Part shown: positions 56,005 through 64,000 of the stretch, one piece after another
Layout: every line of letters starts with the position of its first letter
Position numbering within the stretch: the stretch's first letter is position 1
Source: Acheta domesticus
Taxonomy: Eukaryota; Arthropoda; Insecta; Orthoptera; Gryllidae
Assembly: GCA_031308135.1 (NCBI GenBank)
Contig: JAHLJT010009419.1
Coordinates: 67,098,223-67,162,222, forward strand
Direction of reading: 5' to 3'
DNA length: 64,000 bases
Program-made: the position numbers and the translations under genes
The notes under the pieces: model-generated
What the model was told of the DNA's origin: nothing
Seen by the model: the letters and a program-made list of their open reading frames with translations, nothing else
Database searches by the model: none

Positions 56005-56545
56005 GCAGGCACACCGGCTTAGGTAGCTCAGCTAATTTCATTGCAGTGTCTCTGCCCGAGAAGTCCGAGATTTGAGTCCCTACGGTGGCAGGATTTCCGC
56101 CACTGGCTATAAAGCTAGGTCGACAGCCACTGTCTGTGAAAGAATTCTGGCGGCCGGCTGTTCTGATTGAGAGTTTTCCGTGGTTTCGCCGATCAACATC
56201 AGGCGAATGCCCAGTGCCATAACAAACGCGCCACGGATCACGTGCGATCTTTTTTTCCTCTTCCTTGTTCTATCCCCTCCCCTTACTTACACACACACTA
56301 ACATGTACTACACTACCACACATGCCGATAGATCATTCTGGAGCGTAGAGCTTGTCCCGCGTGGAGTGGTGTCCCGCAGATGGGAGATACCTTATTGAGA
56401 AAATCCCGCAAGCCGATAGGTATGTCGGCGTCTAATCTCGCCATTCAGCGGGAGGTCACCGCCACCTCAGGCGATAAAAACGTGCACTACACTTAGGAGA
56501 ATAATGACCGTAGCAGTTGACGCGCCCGAAATCAATCAACCAAAC
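56005..56545 (+). repeat. Long SINE-like repeat with tRNA-like head, fullest copy
   Basis: The head (56014-56085) has TTAGGTAGCTCAGCTAATTT (A box) and GATTTGAGTCCCTACGG (B box). The body follows with GGCGGCCGGCTGTTCTGATT, GATCAACATCAGGCGAATGC, CCTTACTTACACACACAC, GTCCCGCGTGGAGTGG, ACCGCCACCTCAGGCG, and ends GCAGTTGACGCGCCC then AATCAATCAACC. Its length of ~540 bp is above most SINEs. No A-rich tail is seen. Confidence 0.75.
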
Positions 56546-56725
56546 GAGGAGACGCAAGCACTTGAAGGAAGCTCTCGAGCGTCCACTACTAGGCGGCAGA
56601 CAGCCGACGGTCGTCTTTTCTTTTTTTTTTTTTTTTTTCCTTTTCAGAGAACGCTGGTTGTAGTGTGGCTGTGAGTTCTTCCTCTGTAGTCAGTGGTGTG
56701 ACGGCGTGTGGGTGTGTGTGCGCAG

Positions 56726-56875
56726 GGTACGCGGCGGCGTCGCTGCTGGCCATCGCGTTCGCCATCCCGTTCGGCGTGCGCGTGCTGGTGCACCGCGAGA
56801 CCGGGCGGTGGACGTCGCGCGCCCAGGCCTTCTACCACGCGCACCTCGAGCTCTTCCTCGGCAACGCCTGCCTCG
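56726..56875 (+). CDS. Candidate internal exon of a host membrane-protein gene
   Basis: A 150 bp open segment stands between an AG acceptor (TGTGTGTGCGCAG, AG at 56724-56725) and a GTGAG donor (56876). It is in phase 1 at both ends, so a whole number of codons is added. It encodes a hydrophobic stretch (YAAASLLAIAFAIPFGVRVL, one likely membrane span) followed by a polar part ending AFYHAHLELFLGNACLG. Third codon positions are almost all G or C, unlike any transposon relic in the window, and no stop interrupts it. I do not recognise the family. A stronger polypyrimidine tract lies at 56615-56646 with its own AG, so an earlier acceptor is possible. It is the only segment here that looks like a conserved cellular gene; flanking exons would lie outside or be hidden by repeats. 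Confidence 0.5.
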
Positions 56876-56949
56876 GTGAGCACCACGCCCTTCCACACTC
56901 AATGGCAGCGCACGTAGAAATTCTAGCATCTCTACGAGGCGCATCCAGA

Positions 56950-57369
56950 AAGTGAGTTTTCTTCAGTCGTCAACGAAAAAAACAAACACGATTTCAAATC
57001 ACAATCCCTCGTTTGGCCTAGGGAAACTTACTTTCTGGATACGCTTAGAACTAATTAATTTTACAACATTTTTGTTTTAATGTATATGGCTGATTGGCTG
57101 AAAACAATTAAGATACATTTCCCACACTAATAAGGAACTTCCAATATAAACAGTTATGATAACAAAACATTAATGATACTATTTACAGTACTAAGACTTT
57201 CTGCGTAACAGTAAATATATTACTACTAATAATTGAAACACTATCAACAAACGTAGCTACCAGGAAATTAATATTGTGTCCGCAGAAAATATCATAAAAT
57301 TGCCCCTTTTCATAAATTCCCGTCATTTTAGGATTTATGAAATAACTAACAAGTGCTTTAGCATGTTAA
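56950..57369. other. Spacer downstream of the candidate exon
   Basis: Holds a short inverted repeat: GGCGCATCCAGAAAGTGAG (56938) and its near-complement TTACTTTCTGGATACGC (57027), arms ~70 bp apart. No gene recognised. Confidence 0.5.
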
Positions 57370-58200
57370 AGACATTTTCGTTTCTACTCTCTTGCGTCTC
57401 GGCTAGCTTTTCTGATTTGCCCCACCGTCTTCCCAGTTGCCGTCAACTGGCATATTAAAAACATTTTTTCAAATTTTTCACAATTTTACTTTTTCGTAAT
57501 AGTATAATAGAAATATGACTTTAACAATATTATAGAAGAGTAACAACTGCATCAATTTGCACATTTTCACTGAAAATTTCGGAGCCGTATTTTAGAAAAT
57601 GTCGTTTGAGGGTATCTGAAAATGAGCCAAATTGATTTAATTTTCCAAGAAAACTTCGAAAGGTTCGATAAACTCCATTAGAAAGCATTTGAAGTTGTTC
57701 ACTCATGAATCCAATTTTGTATGAAGGAAGCCTATAAAGTAAGTATTAACGACGCGGGAAATATTTCTCAAAAATTACATTTGTTTTTTTAAAGAAAAGA
57801 ATACATCAAAATAGTCTTGACTATTATGTTATTCTGGGCATTTAGCCCTATCCGTATAAAAGTTTCAAGACAAAAGTTGGAGTCACTTTAAGAAAATATC
57901 TATTCGATGTTTCTCAAAATGAGTAATTTGAGCTCTATTTTATGGAAACGTTTTGTGAAATTTGATAAAGTTCATAAGAAATCATTTGAAGCGCTTGTAT
58001 TTACAAATCCAATAATGTGTAAAGAATCCTCCAATCACAACATTAATGACGTGAGATATACTAAAAATATTTGTGTAAATTTTGAAAAATCGAAAGTACA
58101 TATCAAAATGGACAAAATGTTATTCTGAAAAATAATAGAATTCTTTCTGCAGGCTTCAAGACGGGCCAGATCTGTCGGGAAATATTCATTTTGGGAAAAG
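57370..58200 (-). repeat. Modular repeat, copy I (inverted)
   Basis: The right-part block appears inverted at 57385-57460 (complement of GGCAACTGG...GGCAAATCAG...AGCTAGCCGAGACGC). The module region follows to about 58140, with complementary TTTTCTTAAAGTG-type starts. Near 58190 lies the complement of AATGAATATTTCCCGACAGA. The family's terminal CACTAGTTT is missing. Confidence 0.65.
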
Positions 58201-58529
58201 TCCTAGGCATAGTTAAATACCTAGTTTAGTTCATATTAGGTATTACATATGTAGGTTTTACTTGTAGTGGCTGCACAGTGTACTATTTCTGATCACATTC
58301 GAATCTTGGTCTACTTTTTCCTGACGCATGAAAAACGAAAACTTGTGAATTGGCAGCCGCAGACAGGATTCACTACTGACCTTTCGAACAGCAGAGTGAT
58401 AAAATTCTGTCAACGCGTATCGTGTGTGTTACACTAAATCTTTACACCATTAGAGCAATTACTTCCTAATTTTCCTTAGCAATATAGAGCGACCTAAAAA
58501 GCTATCCCGAAATGTTAATTTAGATTTGA

Positions 58530-58537
58530 TTAGCCCA

Positions 58538-58573
<36 letters not shown>
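58530..58573. repeat. (AGT)n microsatellite
   Basis: About 12 AGT/GTA units. Confidence 0.9.
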
Positions 58574-58576
<3 letters not shown>

Positions 58577-58599
58577 GGAGATTCTTTACAGCTCGCCAC

Positions 58600-59036
58600 G
58601 TCCTTCGATCTTCTCAACCTTCCTTGAGTCCAGTAGAGTTCCAATAGTCTTGTCACTGCTCTTCCTTGAGAGATCCTATGTTTTACTACTTCTGCACATC
58701 CACCTTCCTTTCTATATATACACCAAGGTACTTATAAGCTGCTGCATTTTCAATACATCTGCTCCCAATTACTAAATTAGTTTCTTGTGATCCCGCAACA
58801 ACATATTCAGTTTTCATTGGATCATAGTTAAATCCCAAGATGTATATTCTTCGTTTAGCTTCCTTAGCGTGTAATCTGTATCTTGTTCATCTTCGGCACC
58901 TGGTCTTCAGCGAAGTGAAGGGTAAAACATTTATCATTGCCAACTTCTATCCCCATATTTCTATATTTACGTCTCAATTTTCAAGAGCAGCGTTTAAATA
59001 TATTTTGAAGATAGTAGGTGCTATACAGCATCCTTG
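58600..59036 (-). pseudogene. RTE-like LINE reverse transcriptase relic
   Basis: The minus strand starts at 59036 with QGCCIAPTIFKIYLNAAL (RT motif QGCxLSPxLFxIY). It continues after breaks with LRRLN-like linker sequence, NYDPMKTEYVVAGS (58835) and AAAYKYLGVYIERK (58740). The palm FADD region is garbled. This order matches RTE-type LINEs. It is cut at its upstream side by the tail of the I-like LINE, which inserted inside the codon run following QG. The remaining upstream RT should lie on the far side of that insertion, beyond 64000 or lost. Confidence 0.7.
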
Positions 59037-62000
59037 TTTGTTTGTTTGTTTATTTAACGTCGCATCGACAACTGGGTCATTAGCGACTCAGAAAAAATGC
59101 ATTATAACAGTAATTCATACATGATTAAATGAGGTTTACAAATTCAGTACAATATATAGTAATTCACAATAATTGTTTACAGGATTGCAAAAAACTAAAG
59201 AGTAGTAACAATAATACTTAGAGAGACATGCAAACAAAAAAACAACAACAAAAAAGCCATGATCAAAACAAAGTTCAAATTTGGCTGAAAATTCCACTCT
59301 CCTTATAGAATTGTAAAATTCTTTCTTGAAACTTCTCAGATTCAAGTATACATTCCAAACTTGTGTCGTGAAGATACCTCTGCCTGATATGTTGGAAAGT
59401 AGGGCAATAATTGACTATGTGAGACAGGGACCAAGCCGTATTGCACAGGTCACATGATGGAGGATTGGATCCGTCAATCAGATATAGATGGCTTAGCTTA
59501 CAGTGACCTGTTCGTGTTCTCGTTATGGCCACTTGTTCCTTTCTGTTGAGCTTTTTATTATGTTTCAGACTTTGAAAATTGGTTATGTTTTTATGAAGGT
59601 CGCTTCTTTTAAGCGTAGTCCATATGAAGAACCATTTTTCTTCTAATATTTTTCCAATATGTTTCACTAGATCTTGGAGTGTATTCGAAATTGCCAGTAC
59701 AGTGTTTGGGATATCAGTTGTAATTCCACTAACTACTCGGTCAGTTTCCGTCTGCATTTCTGTATCTTGATTCATATTCCATACCAATATTACTTCTTTA
59801 CCTAATGTGGTAATGCCATGATACAGTTCTTGAATTGTAATAATCATTTCACTAGAAGTTTCGTTATTGTTGATGCTTTTTATTGCAGTGCGGGAATTTG
59901 AGTATAAAATGAACTTTGAGTGGTTACTATTTTTAATAAGTTTCATGGCGGTCAAGATGGCGCATAATTCGGCAGTAAGATGGCTGGCATAGTAGTTAAG
60001 TTGGTGTTTCACCGATACATCTTTCGTTACCACTGTTGCTTCTGTTCCATGTGTAGTTTTAATTGCTTTGGCATAAACAGGATAAAACATGTCGTAATTG
60101 TTGGTCGGTGCAGAGTTTATCTCAGATGTTCCATTTCCTTGATGAGCGCCAGATGATAAGTCTACTGAGATATCCGAGATTATCCAAGGAGGTATTTTGT
60201 AATTTCTCTTCTTTTCTACTTTTCTGTGATCGAAATTAAGTTCTCTAAGTACTCTTATAGTGTTTTCATACAAAGGTATAAAACGCGAATGCTCTATGTA
60301 CTCTTGTTGTTTAGGATATATGTTCTGTACTATGATTGGATTGATGGACGTGGCTGCTTTTAAAGCATATTTGATTATTAGTTCCTCTCTGCGATGAGAT
60401 AATGTGGGTTCATTTGCTTCAATCAGTATGCTTCCGATGGGACTGGTATGGAAACATCCGGTGCATATTCGGAGACCTTGATTATGGACTGTATCCAGTT
60501 TTTTGAGGTCACTTTTACAAGCAGATCTGTATATTATTGATCCGTAGTATATTTTGGATCTCACAAGTGCTTTGTATGTTAATAATAGCAATTGTCTATC
60601 TGCTCCCCAGTTGTTGTGTGCCAGGCATTTAAGTATGTTGATTCTCCTTTTACATTCGTTAATAGTGTTCAATATGTGCAACTTCCAGGTCAGTTTAGTA
60701 TCGAAGTGCATTCCTAATATTTTGGTACTGGTGACAAAGCTCAGGATCTGATTACCAATTTTTAGCGTAGGTAAGTTGTTAATTTTCTTCTTTGAAAATA
60801 TAATACACTCCGTTTTCTGAGGTGCAAATTTAAACCCTGATTTGAGTGACCATTCATAAATACTATTTAATGCGATTTGCATAATTTCTTGGCTTGAGTT
60901 AATATTTCTTCCTTTACAAAGCATAGTAATATCATCGGCGTATTTCCTAATGATAGTGGGTGGTTTGATTTTTTCGTCCGCGTCATTTATTGCTAGCAGG
61001 AAAAGTGTAACACTTAGGATGGATCCTTGAGGTACACCGTTCTCTATTCTTTTCTTCATAGATAATGTTCCATTTGCTCTCACTTGCATGACTCGATCTT
61101 CCGTGAAATGTTTGATGAACTGAAACATGTTGTCTCGGACCCCAATTTCGCTTAGCTTCTGTAGGACTCGATGCATCCATACCATATCGTATGCCTTTTC
61201 GATGTCCAAGTTGACTGCTAACACATGTTGTTTGTTGGCAAAAGCTTCTTGAATACAGGTATCTATGCTTACCAGGTGGGAGGGCGTTGAGTGTCCTGGT
61301 CGAAATCCAAACTGATTGCTAGATATTATATTCTTGTAATCGAGATACCATCTGAGCCGACGATTAACAATTTTTTCCAAAATCTTGCACATATTGCAAG
61401 TCAATGATATGGGCCTGTAATTACCACTTAGTGTTGGGTCTTTTCCGGGCTTAGGAATGGGAATCACAATAGCCGCTTTCCACACATTTGGGAATGTCTT
61501 TTCTATCCCTATATAGTTGTATATTTTTAGTAGTATATCTTTCCCTTCCTGTGGTAGATTTTTAAGCAGGATATTTGGAATGTTGTCTGGTCCGGGAGAA
61601 GAATTTTTGGAGGCGTCTAGTGTTGTGACAAGTTCTTTCATTGAAATAGGTAAGTTAAGGTGCTCTTGTATGTGACACGCTTCTGTGTTCACCATCAGCT
61701 GTTCACTTTCTTGCTCACTTTTGTAAGTTTGGAAGGCTTGAGAGTAATTTTGAGAGCTAGAATTGCTGGCAAATTTGTTGGCGAGCTCATTTGCGATATC
61801 AGCGGGTTCATTAATAACTTGGGCATTTTCGGATAGCAGTAAATGTATTTGATTAAATCTTTTGTTACCTTGTATGGAACTAATTTTTTTCCAAGAATCT
61901 TTAATGTTATTATTCACATTGATAGAGGATACATAACTTATCCAGGAGTTGGTTTTGCTTTCTTTAATTATTCTTCTTGTAAGAGCTCTTAGTTTTTTAT

Positions 62001-62040
62001 ATTCGATTTTATTTTCATTTGTTGGATATTTCTTGTACCG
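59036..62040 (-). mobile_element. I-like LINE, minus strand, ORF2 onward
   Basis: Contains the RT and C-terminal part of ORF2, a 3' UTR (59275-59060) and a tail with TTAAATAAACAAACAAACA at 59036-59060. Its 3' end joins the RTE relic. Its 5' end at about 62040 joins the 5' UTR of a plus-strand LINE in inverted orientation. Confidence 0.75.
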
Positions 62041-62136
62041 GCCCGTCGAGGTGGGTTGGTCCACGTCCTGACGGGGGGATGCAGAGAAGGCTCTCAAGTG
62101 TTCCTTTCTCCATTTTTTCATCTTCTTGCTTCTCAT
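59275..62136 (-). CDS. I-like LINE ORF2 fragment: reverse transcriptase, RNase H-like, zinc finger
   Basis: An uninterrupted frame of 953 codons, of which the first ~32 (to about 62040) come from the adjoining inverted sequence. The LINE part starts at RYKKYPTNENKIEYKKLRA (residue 33), the linker after the missing endonuclease. RT motifs: NSSPGPDNIPNILLKNLP (178), GNYRPISLTCNMCKILEK (238), LDIEKAYDMVW (310), NGVPQGSILSVTLFLLAIND (366), and palm YADD (399). The RNase H-like region (690-800) keeps TAEL (721), but the usual Asp in the TDAS position and in SDSR (here SNSR, 746) are changed. A CxxC-H-C motif (CDLCNTAWSLSHIVNYC, 895) closes the protein. No stops or shifts: a young insertion, but without the endonuclease in frame it is not autonomous. 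Confidence 0.88.
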   Translation of the reverse strand: MRSKKMKKWRKEHLRAFSASPRQDVDQPTSTGRYKKYPTNENKIEYKKLRALTRRIIKESKTNSWISYVSSINVNNNIKDSWKKISSIQGNKRFNQIHLLLSENAQVINEPADIANELANKFASNSSSQNYSQAFQTYKSEQESEQLMVNTEACHIQEHLNLPISMKELVTTLDASKNSSPGPDNIPNILLKNLPQEGKDILLKIYNYIGIEKTFPNVWKAAIVIPIPKPGKDPTLSGNYRPISLTCNMCKILEKIVNRRLRWYLDYKNIISSNQFGFRPGHSTPSHLVSIDTCIQEAFANKQHVLAVNLDIEKAYDMVWMHRVLQKLSEIGVRDNMFQFIKHFTEDRVMQVRANGTLSMKKRIENGVPQGSILSVTLFLLAINDADEKIKPPTIIRKYADDITMLCKGRNINSSQEIMQIALNSIYEWSLKSGFKFAPQKTECIIFSKKKINNLPTLKIGNQILSFVTSTKILGMHFDTKLTWKLHILNTINECKRRINILKCLAHNNWGADRQLLLLTYKALVRSKIYYGSIIYRSACKSDLKKLDTVHNQGLRICTGCFHTSPIGSILIEANEPTLSHRREELIIKYALKAATSINPIIVQNIYPKQQEYIEHSRFIPLYENTIRVLRELNFDHRKVEKKRNYKIPPWIISDISVDLSSGAHQGNGTSEINSAPTNNYDMFYPVYAKAIKTTHGTEATVVTKDVSVKHQLNYYASHLTAELCAILTAMKLIKNSNHSKFILYSNSRTAIKSINNNETSSEMIITIQELYHGITTLGKEVILVWNMNQDTEMQTETDRVVSGITTDIPNTVLAISNTLQDLVKHIGKILEEKWFFIWTTLKRSDLHKNITNFQSLKHNKKLNRKEQVAITRTRTGHCKLSHLYLIDGSNPPSCDLCNTAWSLSHIVNYCPTFQHIRQRYLHDTSLECILESEKFQERILQFYKESGIFSQI

Positions 62137-62607
62137 TTCATGTCATGTACGTTCTTTTCACTCCTTTTTCTTCCTCACTGGCCTTCTCTGTATGCTGAAC
62201 GCCCACCCATGTGTTTGCCGTGCATGGCGACCCGTGTCGGAGGGAATGTGTGTCCTGGCAGTTGAGGGACCTGTTTGTTTCCCTATCTAGTCCTAGTGCT
62301 ACTGTTCGCCTTGCACTAAGGGGTACGTTGGTTACGTATTTTGGGAAACATTCCCTGTAGGTTCCAACACACTCGCTTTGGCCCCGGACTCTTCTAGACG
62401 GGCGGTCGGGAGCTAACCCACTCCCGATCAATCGGCTCGGACTAGGTCTTGTACTGAACTCCAGGGTGAGCGGGGGAATCCACGGCGGTGCAGCGCCGTG
62501 TTATTCCCCCACTATATCCTCGTGGCAACCCTGGCACTCCGATGGAGTGTCCCCTTGTTGGGCTCCGTGGTGGGTGGGGACCACGAGGATGAACCTATTC
62601 CATCTAT

Positions 62608-63956
62608 ATGGATATTTCACCTTTCCCCCCGCCCTCTTCCGCAAGGAAGAGGAGATGTGCCGAAAGAACCATTGACTTAAATAGTTTCTTTTCTAGAGAA
62701 GAAGATCGACCCAAGATGCCTCGTTTCCTCCTCATGTCATGCGCTGAGGAAGGTAAAACTTTTAAAACTGTAAGTGCTGTCCGTCTGGCGCGAGCCATAG
62801 AAGAGGCTTACGGGAAGCTCCAAGCGGTCGTGCGTCAGAGGAACGGAACGATTCTTTTTGAAGCACGTACCGACGAGCAAATAGGAAAAATTAAAAATAC
62901 AAAGCAGATTGCCGGCCTCCAGGTAGTAGTCACGGTCCATCCCACCTTGAACCTGTGCAAGGGCGTGGTAAATCACGAGGACTTTGCTTCAGAAACGGAG
63001 GAAGATCTTCTAAACTTTTTTAAGACCTATGGCGTGACTCAGGTGTACAGGATCGGAAGGAAGGAGCAGGGGAAATCATCCCTACTTCTACCCTGATCCT
63101 TACTTTTGACCGACCATCTCTCCCGGAAAGGATCGTTACCGCTTTCTACAACCTCCGTGTGCGGCAGTATGTGCCGAACCCTTTGCGCTGCTTCAAGTGC
63201 CAAAGGTTTGGGCATACTCAGCAGCGATGTATGTCAGTAAACGCGGTTTGCGGGAAGTGCGGATCGTCAGTTCACGACCAACAACCCTGCGACAAACCAC
63301 CGCACTGTGTGAATTGTGAAGGCAATCACCCAGCCAACGACAACAAGTGCCCCACGTTTCTCCGGGAAAGGGAAATCCAAAAAATAAGAGTAACCGAAAA
63401 GGTTTCCTTCCCTGAGGCGAAGCGTAGGTTCCAAACCAGGAATCCAGTGGACCTATCACGATCCTTTTCCAGTGCTGTGAAACCTAAGTCCCCGGGGGTA
63501 ACAGCGAGTTGTCAAACTCACTGTACCCCAGCGGTAGTCTCACATTTCAGTTGTCAGGTGTCGCCGGTCGACTTCCCCGAAGATTCGGCGTGCATCCAAG
63601 GTGGGAAAATTATAATTCCCACAAAGTACAAAAAACCTGTCCAGAAACTCCACCAGACATCGACCACCTCAACTGAAACTTCTACTGAAATCGATCTTAA
63701 GCAGACACCGCCTCCCAGGAAAAATACGTCATCCAAATCCCGTCCTCCTCTTTCTGTTTCCGAGAATCACATCGGACGATCCTCCAGCTCTTGTAGATCT
63801 CGGTCACCCGTGGCCAAAAGTCGGGAAATCCCCCCGACACAGACGACCTTATCCAGCAGCAGTCAGGATGACTCTGCTGGTGATGAGGAACCCCACGAGA
63901 CTTCCTCTAAAACCTTTCAGAAGGTGAGAAAGAAAAAAAAGCAACCAAAGAAATAA
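62608..63956 (+). pseudogene. I-like LINE ORF1 (gag-like RNA-binding protein), one frameshift
   Basis: ORF1 proteins coat LINE RNA. The first frame, 62608-63096, begins MDISPFPPPSSARKR and includes PRFLLMSCAEEGKTF, ARAIEEAYGKLQAVVRQR, VVVTVHPTLNLCKGVV and LLNFFKTYGVTQVYRIGRK, an RRM-like order usual for I-like elements. A one-base shift near 63065 moves the expected continuation (STLILTFDRPSLPER) to another frame, which runs on to 63956. The second part holds three cysteine-histidine knuckles: CFKCQRFGHTQQRC, CGKCGSSVHDQQPC and CVNCEGNHPANDNKC. A Ser/Thr/Pro-rich and finally lysine-rich tail follows (VRKKKKQPKK). It is otherwise intact, so decay is slight, or the shift is an assembly error. 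Confidence 0.85.
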
Positions 63957-63965
63957 TTTCTCATA

Positions 63966-64000
63966 ATGGCTCTCTCATGGAACTTAAATGGTCTTCGTGC
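63966..64000 (+). CDS. I-like LINE ORF2 start (partial)
   Basis: Nine bases after the ORF1 stop, ATG opens MALSWNLNGLRA at the window edge. A W-N-xN-G-(L/I)R start is the first strand of the APE-type endonuclease, with the catalytic Asn. Only 12 codons are visible. Confidence 0.75.
   Translation, partial: MALSWNLNGLR

Larger units (their letters stand above)
62040..64000 (+). mobile_element. I-like LINE, plus strand, 5' end (runs off window)
   Basis: A GC-rich 5' UTR (about 62040-62607, with CGGCCCGTCGAGGTGGG at its start), then ORF1 and the first 12 codons of ORF2. It continues beyond the window. It is head to head with the minus-strand ORF2 fragment. Confidence 0.7.

Overview
This window looks like a transposon-dense, AT-rich stretch of a large animal genome, most likely an insect. 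The retroelement and DNA-transposon families seen here are typical of arthropods: I-like LINEs, RTE, Ty3/gypsy, Ty1/copia, piggyBac, Mutator-like, Transib-like and Tc1/mariner-like. The order of insect cannot be set from sequence alone. There are no bacterial operons, rRNA genes or CRISPR arrays. Only one short GC-rich segment (56726-56875) looks like an exon of a host gene. Nearly everything else is mobile DNA in various stages of decay, much of it nested.

Layout, 1-14.6 kb: a Tc1/mariner-like transposase relic (340-1130), then copies of a non-coding AT-rich repeat family built from four degenerate ~305 bp modules (1425-3010, 5475-7053, with 3'-only fragments at 8480 and 10143). A piggyBac relic lies at 8850-9659, a minisatellite at 10235-10520, a decayed tandem array at 11100-12260, and a Mutator-like transposase relic at 13690-14550. 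14.6-23.3 kb: one broken I-like LINE whose first ORF is interrupted twice, by an unidentified 0.6 kb insert and by a Ty3/gypsy element (16856-21214) with identical LTRs and a 5 bp target duplication. LINE ORF2 resumes at 21365. 26.2-29.7 kb: a piggyBac element with TTAA at both ends, itself carrying a copy of the modular repeat. 30-46 kb: SINEs, a Transib/RAG1-like transposase relic, gypsy-type RT scraps, a relic of a widespread uncharacterised arthropod protein family, and two copies of one LINE family.

46-64 kb: LINE C-terminal pieces, a copia relic, tRNA-headed SINE-like repeats (51.7, 52.1 and 56.0 kb), a relic of another common insect repeat protein, the candidate host exon, an RTE relic, and an I-like LINE on the minus strand with a long open ORF2 fragment (59275-62136). 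At about 62040 this LINE meets, head to head, the 5' UTR, ORF1 and ORF2 start of an I-like LINE on the plus strand. That arrangement fits either a twin-priming inversion or a second insertion.

The genes do not act as one system. The main functional links are parasitic: a tRNA-derived SINE (30747-30970) ends in the same kind of 3' tail as the I-like LINE, which suggests it borrows LINE machinery. The non-coding repeat families must depend on enzymes encoded elsewhere.
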